Positions 8,655 through 17,118 are shown, counted from the first letter of the stretch. The stretch is DNA of 64,000 nt from Acidobacteriota bacterium (GCA_021804965.1 JAJZGG010000003.1:1-64000), one strand, 5' to 3'. Notes: generated by a model from the letters alone, not told the origin. A program made the numbers and translations.

Positions 8655-9050
8655 ATGAGCCCAAAAACCGCGAATCATTCGATCCGTATTCTGCTGGTCA
8701 GTCCGCAGCAGGAGATCGGTATAAAGCGAGATCAGTTATTGGTTGCCGCCGGCTATACCACGCGTACTGCAACCACGGTTGACGATGCCATTGCCCTTCT
8801 GGAATCTGAGGTGTTCGACGCCGTGGTTGCCGGACAGATGTTACCTTTGCGCGATAAAAATCGTTTGATCCACGCAGCCTATGAGCACGGTGTACCCACC
8901 ATTGCCCTTCATGTTCTCCCAACCGATGAAAGCATTCAGGCTGAAGCCTATGTTCGAGTCACGGAAGGTGCGGACGGATTGTTGGCTGCAATTGCAAAGA
9001 CAACCCAAAGAAGAAAAATCCGGGCACTGTGTCGCCCTGCCTCAGACTGA
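8655..9050 (+). CDS. Degenerate response-regulator receiver-like protein
   Basis: 131 residues with the length and pattern of a stand-alone receiver domain: IRILLVSPQQE (first beta strand), ATTVDDAIALLES, FDAVVAGQMLPL, VPTIALHVLP. The acidic pair after strand 1 is replaced by Ser-Pro, and at the usual phospho-acceptor Asp position (end of strand 3, ~residues 59-60) there are Ala-Gly. It therefore should not be phosphorylated in the normal way, and may be a pseudo-receiver used for protein binding. There is no output domain. It is divergent from the AraC-type gene and convergent with the next gene (6 bp between stops). Start chosen at the ATG 8655 because the receiver begins immediately after; upstream in-frame sequence (from 8442) is antisense to the AraC gene. 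Confidence 0.72.
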   Translation: MSPKTANHSIRILLVSPQQEIGIKRDQLLVAAGYTTRTATTVDDAIALLESEVFDAVVAGQMLPLRDKNRLIHAAYEHGVPTIALHVLPTDESIQAEAYVRVTEGADGLLAAIAKTTQRRKIRALCRPASD

Positions 9051-9056
9051 GCAACT

Positions 9057-9572
9057 TCACTGTGTCTGCGGTGGATTGCCTGTGGATGAACTGCCGGCTG
9101 CAGGGCTATTGTCTGTCTTGGTTGGCGACGGCGAGTTCGGTCCAGAAGCCGGGGTTGAAGGACTGGCATCCGCTCCTGCTCCATTCGTCGACGCTGGATC
9201 GGGTGGAATTGGCTGTTGCGTCGCAGTGGAGGATGGCTTGGGTGGAGCAGTGGGAAATATCCGCACTTCGGGTGAGTCTTCCGAATAGGAACGGGCGGAT
9301 TTTGCCGTATCGGCATTGCCTTTCCACAGAGGCTTTCTGTGCCCATCGGCAAAGACTTCCACGGGAATTCCCCACTCATATTCGACCGTGCCACCAGGCT
9401 CCGGCTTCAATGTGGGGTTGGTGGAATGCTTGTCTGCTGCACTGGCAGGCTTGGTTACAGCCACGGCAGCCGTCGGTGCAACGGTTTTGGCGAGTGGGGA
9501 TGAGACTTGCTGTGCACGAACGAGAGCAGGCAGGAACAGCAGGGCAATGGATAACCAGTATGCGTGTTTCAT
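9057..9572 (-). CDS. Proline/serine-rich exported protein, unknown function
   Basis: 171 residues. Signal peptide at residues 1-21 (KHAYWLSIALLFLPALVRAQ). A short ordered segment, VEYEWGIPVEVFADGHRKPLWKG (residues ~62-84, quoted from two adjoining parts), is followed by a long low-complexity tail rich in Pro, Ser, Thr, Ala, Asn and Gly that is likely disordered. The start at 9572 is fixed by GAGGAG four bases upstream; a longer frame to 9764 lacks both. I do not recognise it. It ends 6 bp from the receiver-like gene on the other strand. An extracytoplasmic location is well supported, but function is not. Confidence 0.75.
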   Translation of the reverse strand: MKHAYWLSIALLFLPALVRAQQVSSPLAKTVAPTAAVAVTKPASAADKHSTNPTLKPEPGGTVEYEWGIPVEVFADGHRKPLWKGNADTAKSARSYSEDSPEVRIFPTAPPKPSSTATQQPIPPDPASTNGAGADASPSTPASGPNSPSPTKTDNSPAAGSSSTGNPPQTQ

Positions 9573-9776
9573 CTTTCTCCTCGAAGGCAGCGAATCTCCG
9601 CGATTGAGATTCGTTTGGGGGATATGTCGGAGACGAGTGAAGTATAGGGAAACTGAATCGGGATAGCAAGAAGTCTGCAATTCCCAAGCGCAATTTTTCA
9701 TATCCCCCACTTTCTCCGGCACGGTGTTGAGCCTTGTTCCCTTCTGGCTGATGACCGGAAGCATGATTCTTCTCTC

Positions 9777-10487
9777 CTATACCAGGGATTCGATTTCTGC
9801 ATCCAGATCAATGGCGACCTCGGAGAGTATCTCCAGTCGTTGATCCTCCAGAACGCCAGGACGGCTTCGTTTGGCAAGCATCTGATCGCGCCGCGCAAGC
9901 ACAGCATGAACCTGACGGGAACAGAGCGCAATCACAGACTCGATAACGGTATCGATCTGCGGATTACGGGTGCGCAAACGCATACCATGCAGCAGCTCCA
10001 GCGTCAGCTCAGCGCTGAGCATCGCGTCTCCGGTCACCCAGCTGTTGACGGTGAAAAGCGAGATCGGAAGCCCATTGGCATTGAGACCGATGGAAAGGAG
10101 ATGCCGGGTGCTGGATCGGGAAAGACGGGCGCAGGTGAGTTTACGGAATTCTTTCTCGCGCGCAGTGGCTGATGCAGAACCCCACAGTGATCGGCGCGCA
10201 AACAGATGGATGTGTCCATGCTCGATCGCATCCGGACGATCCTCCGGGGAATGCGAATGGTAAAACCACTGATACCCGCGAGTAACATCGACGGCATCGT
10301 TCTCCGGATAATGCTCCCACTGACGAGGCGCTTTCCCCTGCAACAACCGGGTCAGCAGATGTTCCCGCCTGGCGGCAAGCCCGGAATAGACCTTTTGAAT
10401 GCGCACGGCTGCAGACAATCGGCGCCGAGGAGTTGCGCCGATTGCTGCAGTTCCAGCAAAGTCCGAAGTTACATCTTGGGCGCGCAT
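9777..10487 (-). CDS. Cytoplasmic protein of poorly known family, coupled to Cys-rich peptide gene
   Basis: 236 residues, no signal peptide or membrane segment. The conserved-looking core is GYQWFYHSHSPED (residues ~70-82) followed by IEHGHIHLFARR (~87-98), giving five His within 25 residues, and later HLLSIGLNANGLPISLFTVNSW. From memory this resembles a family listed as DUF6969, but I could not check. The His-rich block suggests metal binding or metal-dependent chemistry. Start set at the ATG 10487, which lies inside the last codons of the upstream Cys-rich gene (19-bp overlap) with GGAG five bases upstream, so translation is probably coupled. The longer frame to 10619 reads antisensically meaningless text out of frame across the Cys-rich gene and was rejected. 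Likely acts on, or is co-regulated with, the secreted peptide. Confidence 0.78.
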   Translation of the reverse strand: MRAQDVTSDFAGTAAIGATPRRRLSAAVRIQKVYSGLAARREHLLTRLLQGKAPRQWEHYPENDAVDVTRGYQWFYHSHSPEDRPDAIEHGHIHLFARRSLWGSASATAREKEFRKLTCARLSRSSTRHLLSIGLNANGLPISLFTVNSWVTGDAMLSAELTLELLHGMRLRTRNPQIDTVIESVIALCSRQVHAVLARRDQMLAKRSRPGVLEDQRLEILSEVAIDLDAEIESLV

Positions 10488-10714
10488 TTGGCTCCGCACT
10501 TGGCCGCGCACTTCTGCATCTTCCGGGACTTCTTCATCTTCTTGGACTTCTTCATCTTTGCCATGCACTTGGAAGCGCACTTGCCGGCACACTTGGAGCT
10601 GCTGGCAGCCGGACGACACTGCGGTTGACCGCTATAGGCCGACACTGCAGCGGCAGGAAGGGTGATGGCAGCAGTGAGTGCAGCCAGGGAAGCCACTTTG
10701 AGGACGTTCTTCAT
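10469..10714 (-). CDS. Small secreted Cys/Lys/Met-rich protein with KC repeats
   Basis: 81 residues. Residues 1-26 are a signal peptide (ends AAAVSA). The mature part has seven Cys. Six form two clusters of C-x3-C-x3-C (Cys42/46/50 and Cys69/73/77), each Cys preceded by Lys: KCAGKCASKC and KCAAKCGAKC. Between them is a Lys/Met/Ser linker with Met at 51, 54, 60 and 66, and the last residue is Met81. Such Cys/Met density outside the cytoplasm points to soft-metal (Cu, Ag, Zn) binding, or to a precursor that is chemically modified. The start at 10714 has GGAG nearby and gives a perfect signal peptide. It overlaps the start of the His-rich partner gene by 19 bp. It could be a bufferin-like or metallothionein-like peptide, but it lacks a neighbouring DUF692/MNIO gene. 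Function is inferred. Confidence 0.82.
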   Translation of the reverse strand: MKNVLKVASLAALTAAITLPAAAVSAYSGQPQCRPAASSSKCAGKCASKCMAKMKKSKKMKKSRKMQKCAAKCGAKCAPKM

Positions 10715-11105
10715 CGGAAATCTCCATTCTGGATTGTTGGAAAGGATCGCGAGGCGTAACGGCCTCACTGGGAACGAGCATGGAACGGAAGGAAGGTTAC
10801 ACAAAAAATCTCACAGAATTTCCAGATGCGACGGAGTCTCCCCCAAACAGACAACGATACTCGCCGCCTGCAACTACGCAATAGCTGGATGCCTCACCTG
10901 ACCCTGCACCCTCAGTAGCTCGACTCTGGAAGTGCACACTCGGCTTGTTACCCGGAAATAGCAAATGATGGTGACATTCAGCGGCAAAGACACGCCACTG
11001 CACCACACGCAGAGCGCATGAAGTTCCAATTTGTCCGGAACAGGAAGCTTTGTGGCGAATCGCAGCGACCGCTGCGAGTGAGAGGGATTAAAAGGGTAGG
11101 GTTGC
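10715..11105. other. 391-bp gene-free stretch upstream of Cys-rich gene
   Basis: No credible gene on either strand; short open frames here lack codon bias and ribosome-binding sites. It holds the promoter region of the Cys-rich peptide gene and the downstream flank of the tRNA. The one structural element is a perfect 8-bp inverted repeat with a 2-base loop (TCGCAGCG-AC-CGCTGCGA, 11060-11077), about 30 bp past the tRNA 3' end, which could help end the tRNA transcript. Confidence 0.6.
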
Positions 11106-11198
11106 TGGCGGAGAGAGAGGGATTCGAACCCTCGATAGAGCTTTTGACCCTATAACGGTTTAGCAAACCGCCGCCTTCAGCCTCTCGGCCATCTCTCC
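11106..11198 (-). tRNA. tRNA-Ser, anticodon GCU
   Basis: Read on the minus strand, the sequence begins GGAGAGATGGCCGAG and ends in the pairing acceptor strand TCTCTCC followed by G and an encoded CCA (11106-11109). It has the class-II long variable arm (TATAGGGTCAAAAGCTCTATC region), the T-loop GGTTCGAATCC, and the anticodon loop TTTGCTAAA with anticodon GCT, reading AGC/AGU serine codons. All stems pair. Without CCA the gene is 11109-11198. Confidence 0.97.
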
Positions 11199-11420
11199 GC
11201 GGGGTTATGAACAGATTAGCATGGCGGCGGGGGTTACCGGGATTGCAGATTGGACCGGTGGTGCCGGGTTGCACCCTGTGCCTTCGGCTGCATACCGGCC
11301 AGGATGTGCACGATCCGGGCTCTGTGGACTGCGATCGACGGGTTAGGCGGCTGTCTGCGGAGTTGCGCCGGGGCGATTTTTCGCTTGGGACGCCGGGCAA
11401 AGGTTGGTACATTCACATGC

Positions 11421-12761
11421 ATGCGCCTTCCACGCCAGACAACCCGACGCAAGCTGCGGATTATTCCGCTGATTGCGGCCACGTATTTCATGGTCTCCGG
11501 CGGGCCTTATGGGATTGAGGACATTCTGGGTGGTGCGGGATTTGCCAAGGCGATTGTGATCCTGCTGCTGCTGCCCTTTTTGTGGAGCCTGCCGACGACG
11601 CTGATGATTGGCGAGCTGGCCAGTGCGATTCCAGCCGAAGGCGGATTCTACGTCTGGGTACGGCGTGGGCTGGGCCCGTTCTGGGGCTACCAGGAGGGAT
11701 GGCTGTCACTGGCGGCCAGCGTCTTCGACATGGCGATCTATCCCACGATTTTTGTCGAGTATCTGGGACGCTTTGATCCTGCGCTGACGGCCGGAGTGCG
11801 GGGATACTTGTGGTCGCTGCTGGTGGTGGTGGTCTGCTGCGCGTGGAATCTGCGTGGTGCGCCGGCAGTGGGTGAAGGGACGGTGGGGCTGTTTGTTCTG
11901 CTGTTGGCGCCGTTCGTGGTGTTTATCGGCATTGGACTATGGCACGGGCTGCGGATGCATGGGGCCATTGCCTGGGGCCATGCCGGAGCAGGCGCCAGCC
12001 TGAGCACGGCGGTGCTGGTGGCGATGTGGAATTACATGGGCTGGGACAATGCCTCCACGGTGGCCCAGGAGGTGGAAGAGCCGCAGAAGAATTATCCACG
12101 GGCGATGCTGGCCTCTGCGATGCTGGTGGCGCTCACCTATATTCTGCCGCTGGCGGCGGTGGCGGCGGCGGGGATTTCGGTGGCCAACTTTTCCACCGGC
12201 TCCTGGGCGGACGCGGCGCGGATGCTGGGCGGCCCGTTGCTGGGCATTGCGGTGGTGGCAGGCGGGGCAATCAACGGCTTTGGCATGTTCAATGCGCTGA
12301 TGATGAGCTATACGCGGCTGCCGGTGGCCATGGCTGAGGACGGCATGCTGCCACGGATGCTGACGCGTCGCAATCGCCGGGGCGTACCGATGGTCTCCGT
12401 GGCGCTGTGCGGGCTGGCATGGGCACTGGCGCTGAATCTGAAGTTTGAGCGGCTGATCTCGATTGATCTGGTGCTGTATGGAGCCAGCCTGGTGCTGGAG
12501 TTTGCCGCGCTGGTGATGCTGCGGCTGCGGGAGCCGGAGTTGGAGCGCCCGTTCCGGGCGGGAAATCTTGCCTTTGCCATTGCGCTGGGCGTGGGTCCCA
12601 CGGCGCTGATCGGCTATGCGCTGTATGCGGCGCGCAGCGAAGAGCTGGGACGCTTTCCGGCGCTGGGCTTTGCTCTGGTGGTGGCGCTGCTGGGTCCGGT
12701 GTTTTACTGGCTGACGAGCCGACTGCGGGAACGCCGACCGGCGCTGGCCACCGGAGACTGA
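11421..12761 (+). CDS. APC-superfamily amino acid permease
   Basis: 446-residue inner-membrane transporter with about 12 helices. First helix contains TYFMVSGGPYGIEDI, matching the unwound substrate-binding helix of APC permeases. Other family features are IGELASAIPAEGGFYVW (helix 3) and GWDNASTVAQEVEEPQKNYPRAM, where the E..xP...P loop sits. It is distinct from the two permeases at the left edge and closer to the LAT/AGT-like or YjeM-like branches. The start at 11421 is the Met directly before the cytoplasmic arginine-rich N-terminus (RLPRQTTRRK); the ribosome-binding signal is weak. It ends 6 bp before the stop codon of a convergent gene. Substrate unknown. Confidence 0.9.
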   Translation: MRLPRQTTRRKLRIIPLIAATYFMVSGGPYGIEDILGGAGFAKAIVILLLLPFLWSLPTTLMIGELASAIPAEGGFYVWVRRGLGPFWGYQEGWLSLAASVFDMAIYPTIFVEYLGRFDPALTAGVRGYLWSLLVVVVCCAWNLRGAPAVGEGTVGLFVLLLAPFVVFIGIGLWHGLRMHGAIAWGHAGAGASLSTAVLVAMWNYMGWDNASTVAQEVEEPQKNYPRAMLASAMLVALTYILPLAAVAAAGISVANFSTGSWADAARMLGGPLLGIAVVAGGAINGFGMFNALMMSYTRLPVAMAEDGMLPRMLTRRNRRGVPMVSVALCGLAWALALNLKFERLISIDLVLYGASLVLEFAALVMLRLREPELERPFRAGNLAFAIALGVGPTALIGYALYAARSEELGRFPALGFALVVALLGPVFYWLTSRLRERRPALATGD

Positions 12762-12767
12762 TGGCGG

Positions 12768-14822
12768 CTAGCGGCCGGCTGGGACGGGAACGGTTTTGAG
12801 CTGCTTGACGTGGATGGATGCGTCGGTCTCCGGGATGGTGCCATCGTTGACGCGGACCTCCGTGGGCTGGCCCTGCAGCAGGATGCGGAGGGTGGCCTTG
12901 CCGCGACCCGGCACGACGACCCGCTGCGTGACGGTGGACAGGTCGCTGATGACCTGCACGGGAACCTCGGCACCGGCGTAGCCGTTGTTGGAGACGCTGA
13001 CGGCGGTCAGATAGCTGCCGTTGAGCGCGGTGGGCGTGGTGTAGACGTTGTCGAGCGCAAAGTCCGGCAGGCCCTGGTCATGATAGACCCAGTCATGGAA
13101 GAACCACTGGAGGTCACGGCGCTGACCGGCACTTTCCAGCAGATGCTCGAAGTAGTCGGGCGTGCGATCGGCATCGGGATTGTAGGCGCGCAGGGCTGCG
13201 GAGAGCGTTTCATCGCTGACCATGGAGCGCAGCATCCACAGGACATAGGCGGCCTTGGTGCGGTAGTAGACCGGGGATGTGGCGGTGAGCAGGGGCTGAC
13301 CATCACCTTCGCCGGGGCTTGCTGGCTCGGCCAGTGCCAGCGCCTGGCGTGAGTCTGCCAGCATGGCCAATGCCTGCTCGCGTCCCCGCTGCTTCTCCAT
13401 CCAGAGGGTACCCATGAAGTGGGCCACACCCTCGGAGAGCCAGGCGCGACGGGACATCATCCAGGCATGGGTGAGGGAGTGGGCAAAGATGTTGTCGAGC
13501 ACGTCGGACGAGGCTGCGCGCACGGGGGTGGCGAGCATGGCCCCGGTTTCAAAGGGAATATCGGCGGTCTCCGGCAGCTCGAGAATGGTGAGCTGGGCGT
13601 GGGGAGTCTGGCCCAGCCATCCGCGTACAAAGGGCAGCACGGCGGAGGCGGCATCGGACCAGGCATCGACATTCGGCGCAGAAGCCGCAGTGGCCCAGAG
13701 CGTTGTCTCCGGCAGGGTGTGCGCCGTGCGCGAGGCAACGAAGAGGCTCAAGGTTTCAAAGCCAAGGGTGGCATCGTCCAGCCGACCGATGGCGAGGCTG
13801 GGAATGGAGGGATCGCTGGACTGGGTGATGGAAAGCGGCAGCGGCTGGCCGTCCACCAGCGCGATGTTCGGCGTCTGGCCGGCGGCGCTTTCCGTTGCGG
13901 AGGTTTCCACGGTGAGCGCCAATTTGAGATGGGCTCCGGAAAGCTGGAGTTTGTGGCGGCCAATCTCGTCAAAGACGCGCGCACCATCGCCGAGAATTGC
14001 CGGGGCGGAAGAGACCGGAACCCAGACGACGTTGCCGAATCCGCGCAGGCCGGTAAAGCCGCTGGCGATGCGATCCCAGTCGGAAGAGGCGGCCACATTG
14101 TCCGGAGTGCCGATGGCAAGCAGACGCTTGGCCGACTGCTCGATGCGACCGGCGTAGGTGACATCGACCTGCAGCGAGGCGCCAGGCGCCAACGGCTCGG
14201 GGAGGGTGACGGTGGCCTCATTCAGCTGGCCGGTATGGTCTGTGTCGGAGTTGAGCAGCGACTGCGCGAAGGGAAGATCGTGGCCGGCGATATGAATCTG
14301 CTGCCAGGCAAGCGTGGAGGATAGCTGCATGGGCAGATGGCGAAGCGGTGCGTTGCCGGCATTGCGAATGTCGAGGATCGCGCGCACGGCGAGGTAGTGC
14401 TGTGCCGGGCGGAGATGCACGTCGAGATCGAGGCTGGTGTAGGCCACGGCGCGGCGCTCGGCATCGGTGGCCAGCGGCGGCAGGGCAGCATGGTTGCCGG
14501 TTGCCCCAGAAGTGGCAGAGCCGGAGATGACCGAGCCGGTGGCCACCGAATCGACGGCGCGGCCGGTGGTGATGGTCTGCCCATCGTCGGTGACGTGGCG
14601 GGAAAAGAGCACAGTTCCCTGCCCTGCGGACGAACCGCTCTGGGAGCCGGAGGATGGGACTGCCGCAGGCGCAGTGCCGGGCTGCGCAGCCTGCCCGCTT
14701 TGCACTGCCTGCGCGGTCGGCTGCGCCTGCAGGGACGGAAGCGCGAGCCAGACCGCCGTAAGACATGCGGCGGTCGTGCAGATGGCTCGAAACCGGCCGC
14801 GAGCGGCAGGGATGCGGATCAT
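12768..14822 (-). CDS. M1-like peptidase homologue with degenerate zinc motif, exported
   Basis: 684 residues with a signal peptide (residues 1-33) and a low-complexity Ala/Gln/Ser linker. The body follows the M1/M61 layout: N-terminal beta-rich domain with 'TSLDLDVHLRPAQHYLAVRAILDIRN', and a catalytic-like domain with FAHSLTHAW near residue 448 and WLSEGVAHFMGTLW near 460. In active gluzincins the first motif is HExxH; here Glu is replaced by Ser (HSLTH), and the gap to the WLxEG Glu is about 11 residues rather than 18. The zinc ligands may survive but the catalytic base is missing, so it is probably a non-catalytic or altered member. Its ATG overlaps the stop of rlmB (ATGA, 14819-14822), so the two are translationally coupled. 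Outer function is unknown. Confidence 0.82.
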   Translation of the reverse strand: MIRIPAARGRFRAICTTAACLTAVWLALPSLQAQPTAQAVQSGQAAQPGTAPAAVPSSGSQSGSSAGQGTVLFSRHVTDDGQTITTGRAVDSVATGSVISGSATSGATGNHAALPPLATDAERRAVAYTSLDLDVHLRPAQHYLAVRAILDIRNAGNAPLRHLPMQLSSTLAWQQIHIAGHDLPFAQSLLNSDTDHTGQLNEATVTLPEPLAPGASLQVDVTYAGRIEQSAKRLLAIGTPDNVAASSDWDRIASGFTGLRGFGNVVWVPVSSAPAILGDGARVFDEIGRHKLQLSGAHLKLALTVETSATESAAGQTPNIALVDGQPLPLSITQSSDPSIPSLAIGRLDDATLGFETLSLFVASRTAHTLPETTLWATAASAPNVDAWSDAASAVLPFVRGWLGQTPHAQLTILELPETADIPFETGAMLATPVRAASSDVLDNIFAHSLTHAWMMSRRAWLSEGVAHFMGTLWMEKQRGREQALAMLADSRQALALAEPASPGEGDGQPLLTATSPVYYRTKAAYVLWMLRSMVSDETLSAALRAYNPDADRTPDYFEHLLESAGQRRDLQWFFHDWVYHDQGLPDFALDNVYTTPTALNGSYLTAVSVSNNGYAGAEVPVQVISDLSTVTQRVVVPGRGKATLRILLQGQPTEVRVNDGTIPETDASIHVKQLKTVPVPAGR

Positions 14823-15610
14823 GATCCCAGACCTTTCTGCTTTTTGCGACGGCCAGGACCATCCGATTTTTCCTGCCCACGCTGGGCCAGACGACGCTGA
14901 CGGGCTGCCTCAAAGAGAACCACAGAAGCCGCAGCCGAGACGTTCAGCGAGGAGACGCCACCGGCCATCGGAATGCGGAGCAGATGGTCGCAGGTGCGCC
15001 GCACGAGTTCATGCAGGCCGTCGCCTTCACTGCCCATCACCAGGACACAGTCGCCGCTGAAGTCAAACTGGTCATAGTCGGTGGTGCCGCGCTCGTCCAG
15101 GCCAATGACCCACAGGTTGTTGCGCTTCAGGTCTTCCAGGGCACGGACAAGATTGACGACCCGGGCAATCCGCAGATGCTCCTGGGCACCGGCGGCAGCC
15201 TTGGCTGCGACGGCACTCAGCGGGGCGGAGCGACGCTCGGGCATGACCACGGCATCGACACCGGCTCCATCGGCAGAGCGCAGCAGGGCGCCAAGGTTCT
15301 GAGGATCTTCCACACCGTCGAGGGCTAGCACCAGTCGCGCGGTGCCGGTGGGTTCCAGGATGTCCTCAATGGACAGGAACTCCTGCGCGCGGACGATGGC
15401 GACGACCCCCTGATGGGCTGGGGTTCGGGCAATGTCATTGAGGGATTCGCGAGGCTCGGCGCGCACCCGGATCTTGAGCGTACGACAGAGGGTGACAATC
15501 GCCTCGAGCCGCTCGTCACGCCGCTCGCGCGCCACCAGGACATGGTCAAAGCGGCGACGACCGGCCCGGAGCGCCTCTTCCACCGGGTGAATTCCATAGA
15601 GAATCTGCAT
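14819..15610 (-). CDS. rlmB: 23S rRNA 2'-O-ribose methyltransferase, TrmH/SpoU family (RlmB-like)
   Basis: 263-residue SPOUT methyltransferase that would use S-adenosylmethionine to methylate a ribose in 23S rRNA. The N-terminal substrate-binding domain begins at MQILYGIHPVEEAL. The three SpoU motifs are all present: motif 1 DPQNLGALLRSADGAG, motif 2 LVMGSEGDGLH and motif 3 VSSLNVSAAASVVLFEA. The tail is Lys/Arg-rich (GPGRRKKQKG). Length matches RlmB. Start is the first Met of the conserved 'YGxHPVxEAL' block. The downstream M1-like gene overlaps it by ATGA. Position-specific activity (G2251) is assumed from the family and could be a related site. Confidence 0.92.
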   Translation of the reverse strand: MQILYGIHPVEEALRAGRRRFDHVLVARERRDERLEAIVTLCRTLKIRVRAEPRESLNDIARTPAHQGVVAIVRAQEFLSIEDILEPTGTARLVLALDGVEDPQNLGALLRSADGAGVDAVVMPERRSAPLSAVAAKAAAGAQEHLRIARVVNLVRALEDLKRNNLWVIGLDERGTTDYDQFDFSGDCVLVMGSEGDGLHELVRRTCDHLLRIPMAGGVSSLNVSAAASVVLFEAARQRRLAQRGQEKSDGPGRRKKQKGLGS

Positions 15611-15897
15611 CTGTTCAGTGTAACGGTTCTCTTATCAGACGTTGCGGAATCAGGAGAGCAACCAGGAGCCGGCCAGTTATCAGACCTTCCGGAACCATAA
15701 TCTGCGACAGCCGGACTGCAACCGATTGGAATTGCTGGGTTTGGCGAATTTCAAAGTCCGAGGGGTTGTGGCCATTCAGCCGGTCTTTTCTGCTGGAAAT
15801 CCTGATGGGTGGCACCTGCGGCGGAATACGGAGGCAGGAAAACGAAAAAAACTTCGTCCCGGGAACCGGTTTCCGCGTCTATACGTTCAGGATGAGT

Positions 15898-16527
15898 ATG
15901 TTCTCCACGTTGTTTGCCGCGCGCTCGCTTCCGGCCTCACAGGCCGCAGAACGCGAGCTGGTGCGCCAGGAAAATCTGGCCATTGCGGCAGGACTGCGAC
16001 GTCAGGACCCCGGGCTGCTGGATCAGTTGATCGTGCGGCATCAGCATCGGCTCATGCGCTATCTGCTGTATTTGACGGGGAACCGCGAGGAATCTGAAGA
16101 CCTGTTTCAGGAGGTCTGGATGCGGGTGCTGGTCCGCGGCGGGCAGTATGACGCAAAGGCGCGTTTTGATACATGGCTGCTGACGATTGCCCGGAACCTG
16201 GTGATTGATCAGAGGCGCAAGCGGACGGTGCAAAGCCTGGACGCGATGATCGAAAGCGCCCACAATGACGAACATTCGCCGGAGTTTGAGCTGGCAGCCG
16301 ACGGGCCCAGCCCGCTGGAGGAGTACACCGGAGTTGAGGACAGGACGCGACTGGCTGCTGCCATGATGCAACTGGAACCGAACTACCGCGAGGTGCTTGT
16401 CCTGCGCTTCCATGAGGAACTTTCTCTGGAAGAAATCGCAAGTGTGACAAAATCCCCCCTTTCCACTGTAAAATCCCGCTTGTACCGTGGCCTGGCTTTG
16501 ATGAAGCCCGCTCTGGCCAAGGTTTAG
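15898..16527 (+). CDS. Sigma-70 family RNA polymerase factor (ECF/SigW-like)
   Basis: About 210 residues with sigma region 2 (DQLIVRHQHRLMRYLLYLTGNREESEDLFQEVWMRV and TWLLTIARNLVIDQRRKR) and region 4 (MQLEPNYREVLVLRFHEELSLEEIASVTKSPLSTVKSRLYRGL). No region 1.1 or 3 is seen, so it is an ECF-type factor. Start: AGGA at 15889-15892 is placed correctly for the ATG at 15898; an ATG at 15892 would overlap it, and the frame runs open to 15766 without better signals. The 287-bp upstream region has no gene. Two small membrane-protein genes follow, but no typical zinc-binding anti-sigma (HxxxCxxC) is encoded by the next gene. Its target regulon is unknown. Confidence 0.9.
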   Translation: MFSTLFAARSLPASQAAERELVRQENLAIAAGLRRQDPGLLDQLIVRHQHRLMRYLLYLTGNREESEDLFQEVWMRVLVRGGQYDAKARFDTWLLTIARNLVIDQRRKRTVQSLDAMIESAHNDEHSPEFELAADGPSPLEEYTGVEDRTRLAAAMMQLEPNYREVLVLRFHEELSLEEIASVTKSPLSTVKSRLYRGLALMKPALAKV

Positions 16528-16580
16528 TTCGACACGTCGGCTGAGTGGCGTTACCGCTCGGCATGACCCAAGGAGTGGCT

Positions 16581-16988
16581 GTGTCTCCGGTCGACAAGGG
16601 CGCGCCATCGAATCCGACCCCCGAATCTGCTGCCCCCGCAACAGGGGTACATGCTGCTGCCGACGCCAAACTGCTGTCTGCGCTGGCGGGGCTGGATGCT
16701 GCGCAGAGCCGCGAGGCCGCGATCCATACCCGACGGGTGGTAACGGGGTCTGCAGCCAACCTGCGGCAACGAAGGCTGAGCAGCGGACGCAGCCGGAACC
16801 TGGCGATTGCCGGGGTGGTGCTTGTGCTGCTGCTGATTACACCCCTGATCTGGTCTTCGGTGGACAGCCTGATGGGCGACCAGCACATTACGGACACGGC
16901 CAGCGAGCTGAGCCTGCTGGGGCTGCTGGTCGGCTCAACGCTGATTGCCGCCATGCTGGTGGCCGGATGGTTGAGAAATCGACGATAA
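16581..16988 (+). CDS. Small two-helix membrane protein next to sigma factor
   Basis: 135 residues. Residues 1-70 are hydrophilic and Ala/Pro-rich, followed by two membrane helices: NLAIAGVVLVLLLITPLIW and LSLLGLLVGSTLIAAMLVAGW. A GTG start at 16581 is favoured because AAGGAG sits five bases before it; ATG codons at 16545 and 16563 lack such a site. It lies 53 bp after the sigma factor gene and on the same strand, the place where anti-sigma factors are often encoded. A cytoplasmic N-terminus with membrane anchor fits that idea, but no anti-sigma motif is seen. Function not assigned. Confidence 0.7.
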   Translation: MSPVDKGAPSNPTPESAAPATGVHAAADAKLLSALAGLDAAQSREAAIHTRRVVTGSAANLRQRRLSSGRSRNLAIAGVVLVLLLITPLIWSSVDSLMGDQHITDTASELSLLGLLVGSTLIAAMLVAGWLRNRR

Positions 16989-17118
16989 ATGTCGGTCCGG
17001 CACGCAACTTCCCTGCCCGGAAAATCGTCAGAAAGAGTGTGGAAGGATACGTCGGTTTGAGGTATCCTTTGGCATCGGTTGCAACAGGCTGCAGCAGGGG
17101 CTGAATACCAAGAGTTGA

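Noticed and set aside
10797-11006. 69-residue minus-strand frame in the gene-free stretch
   Set aside because: No ribosome-binding site, mixed composition and no conserved pattern; treated as non-coding.
11060-11077. Small RNA or riboswitch near the tRNA
   Set aside because: Only a single 8-bp hairpin is seen; a plain tRNA-end hairpin is the simpler reading.
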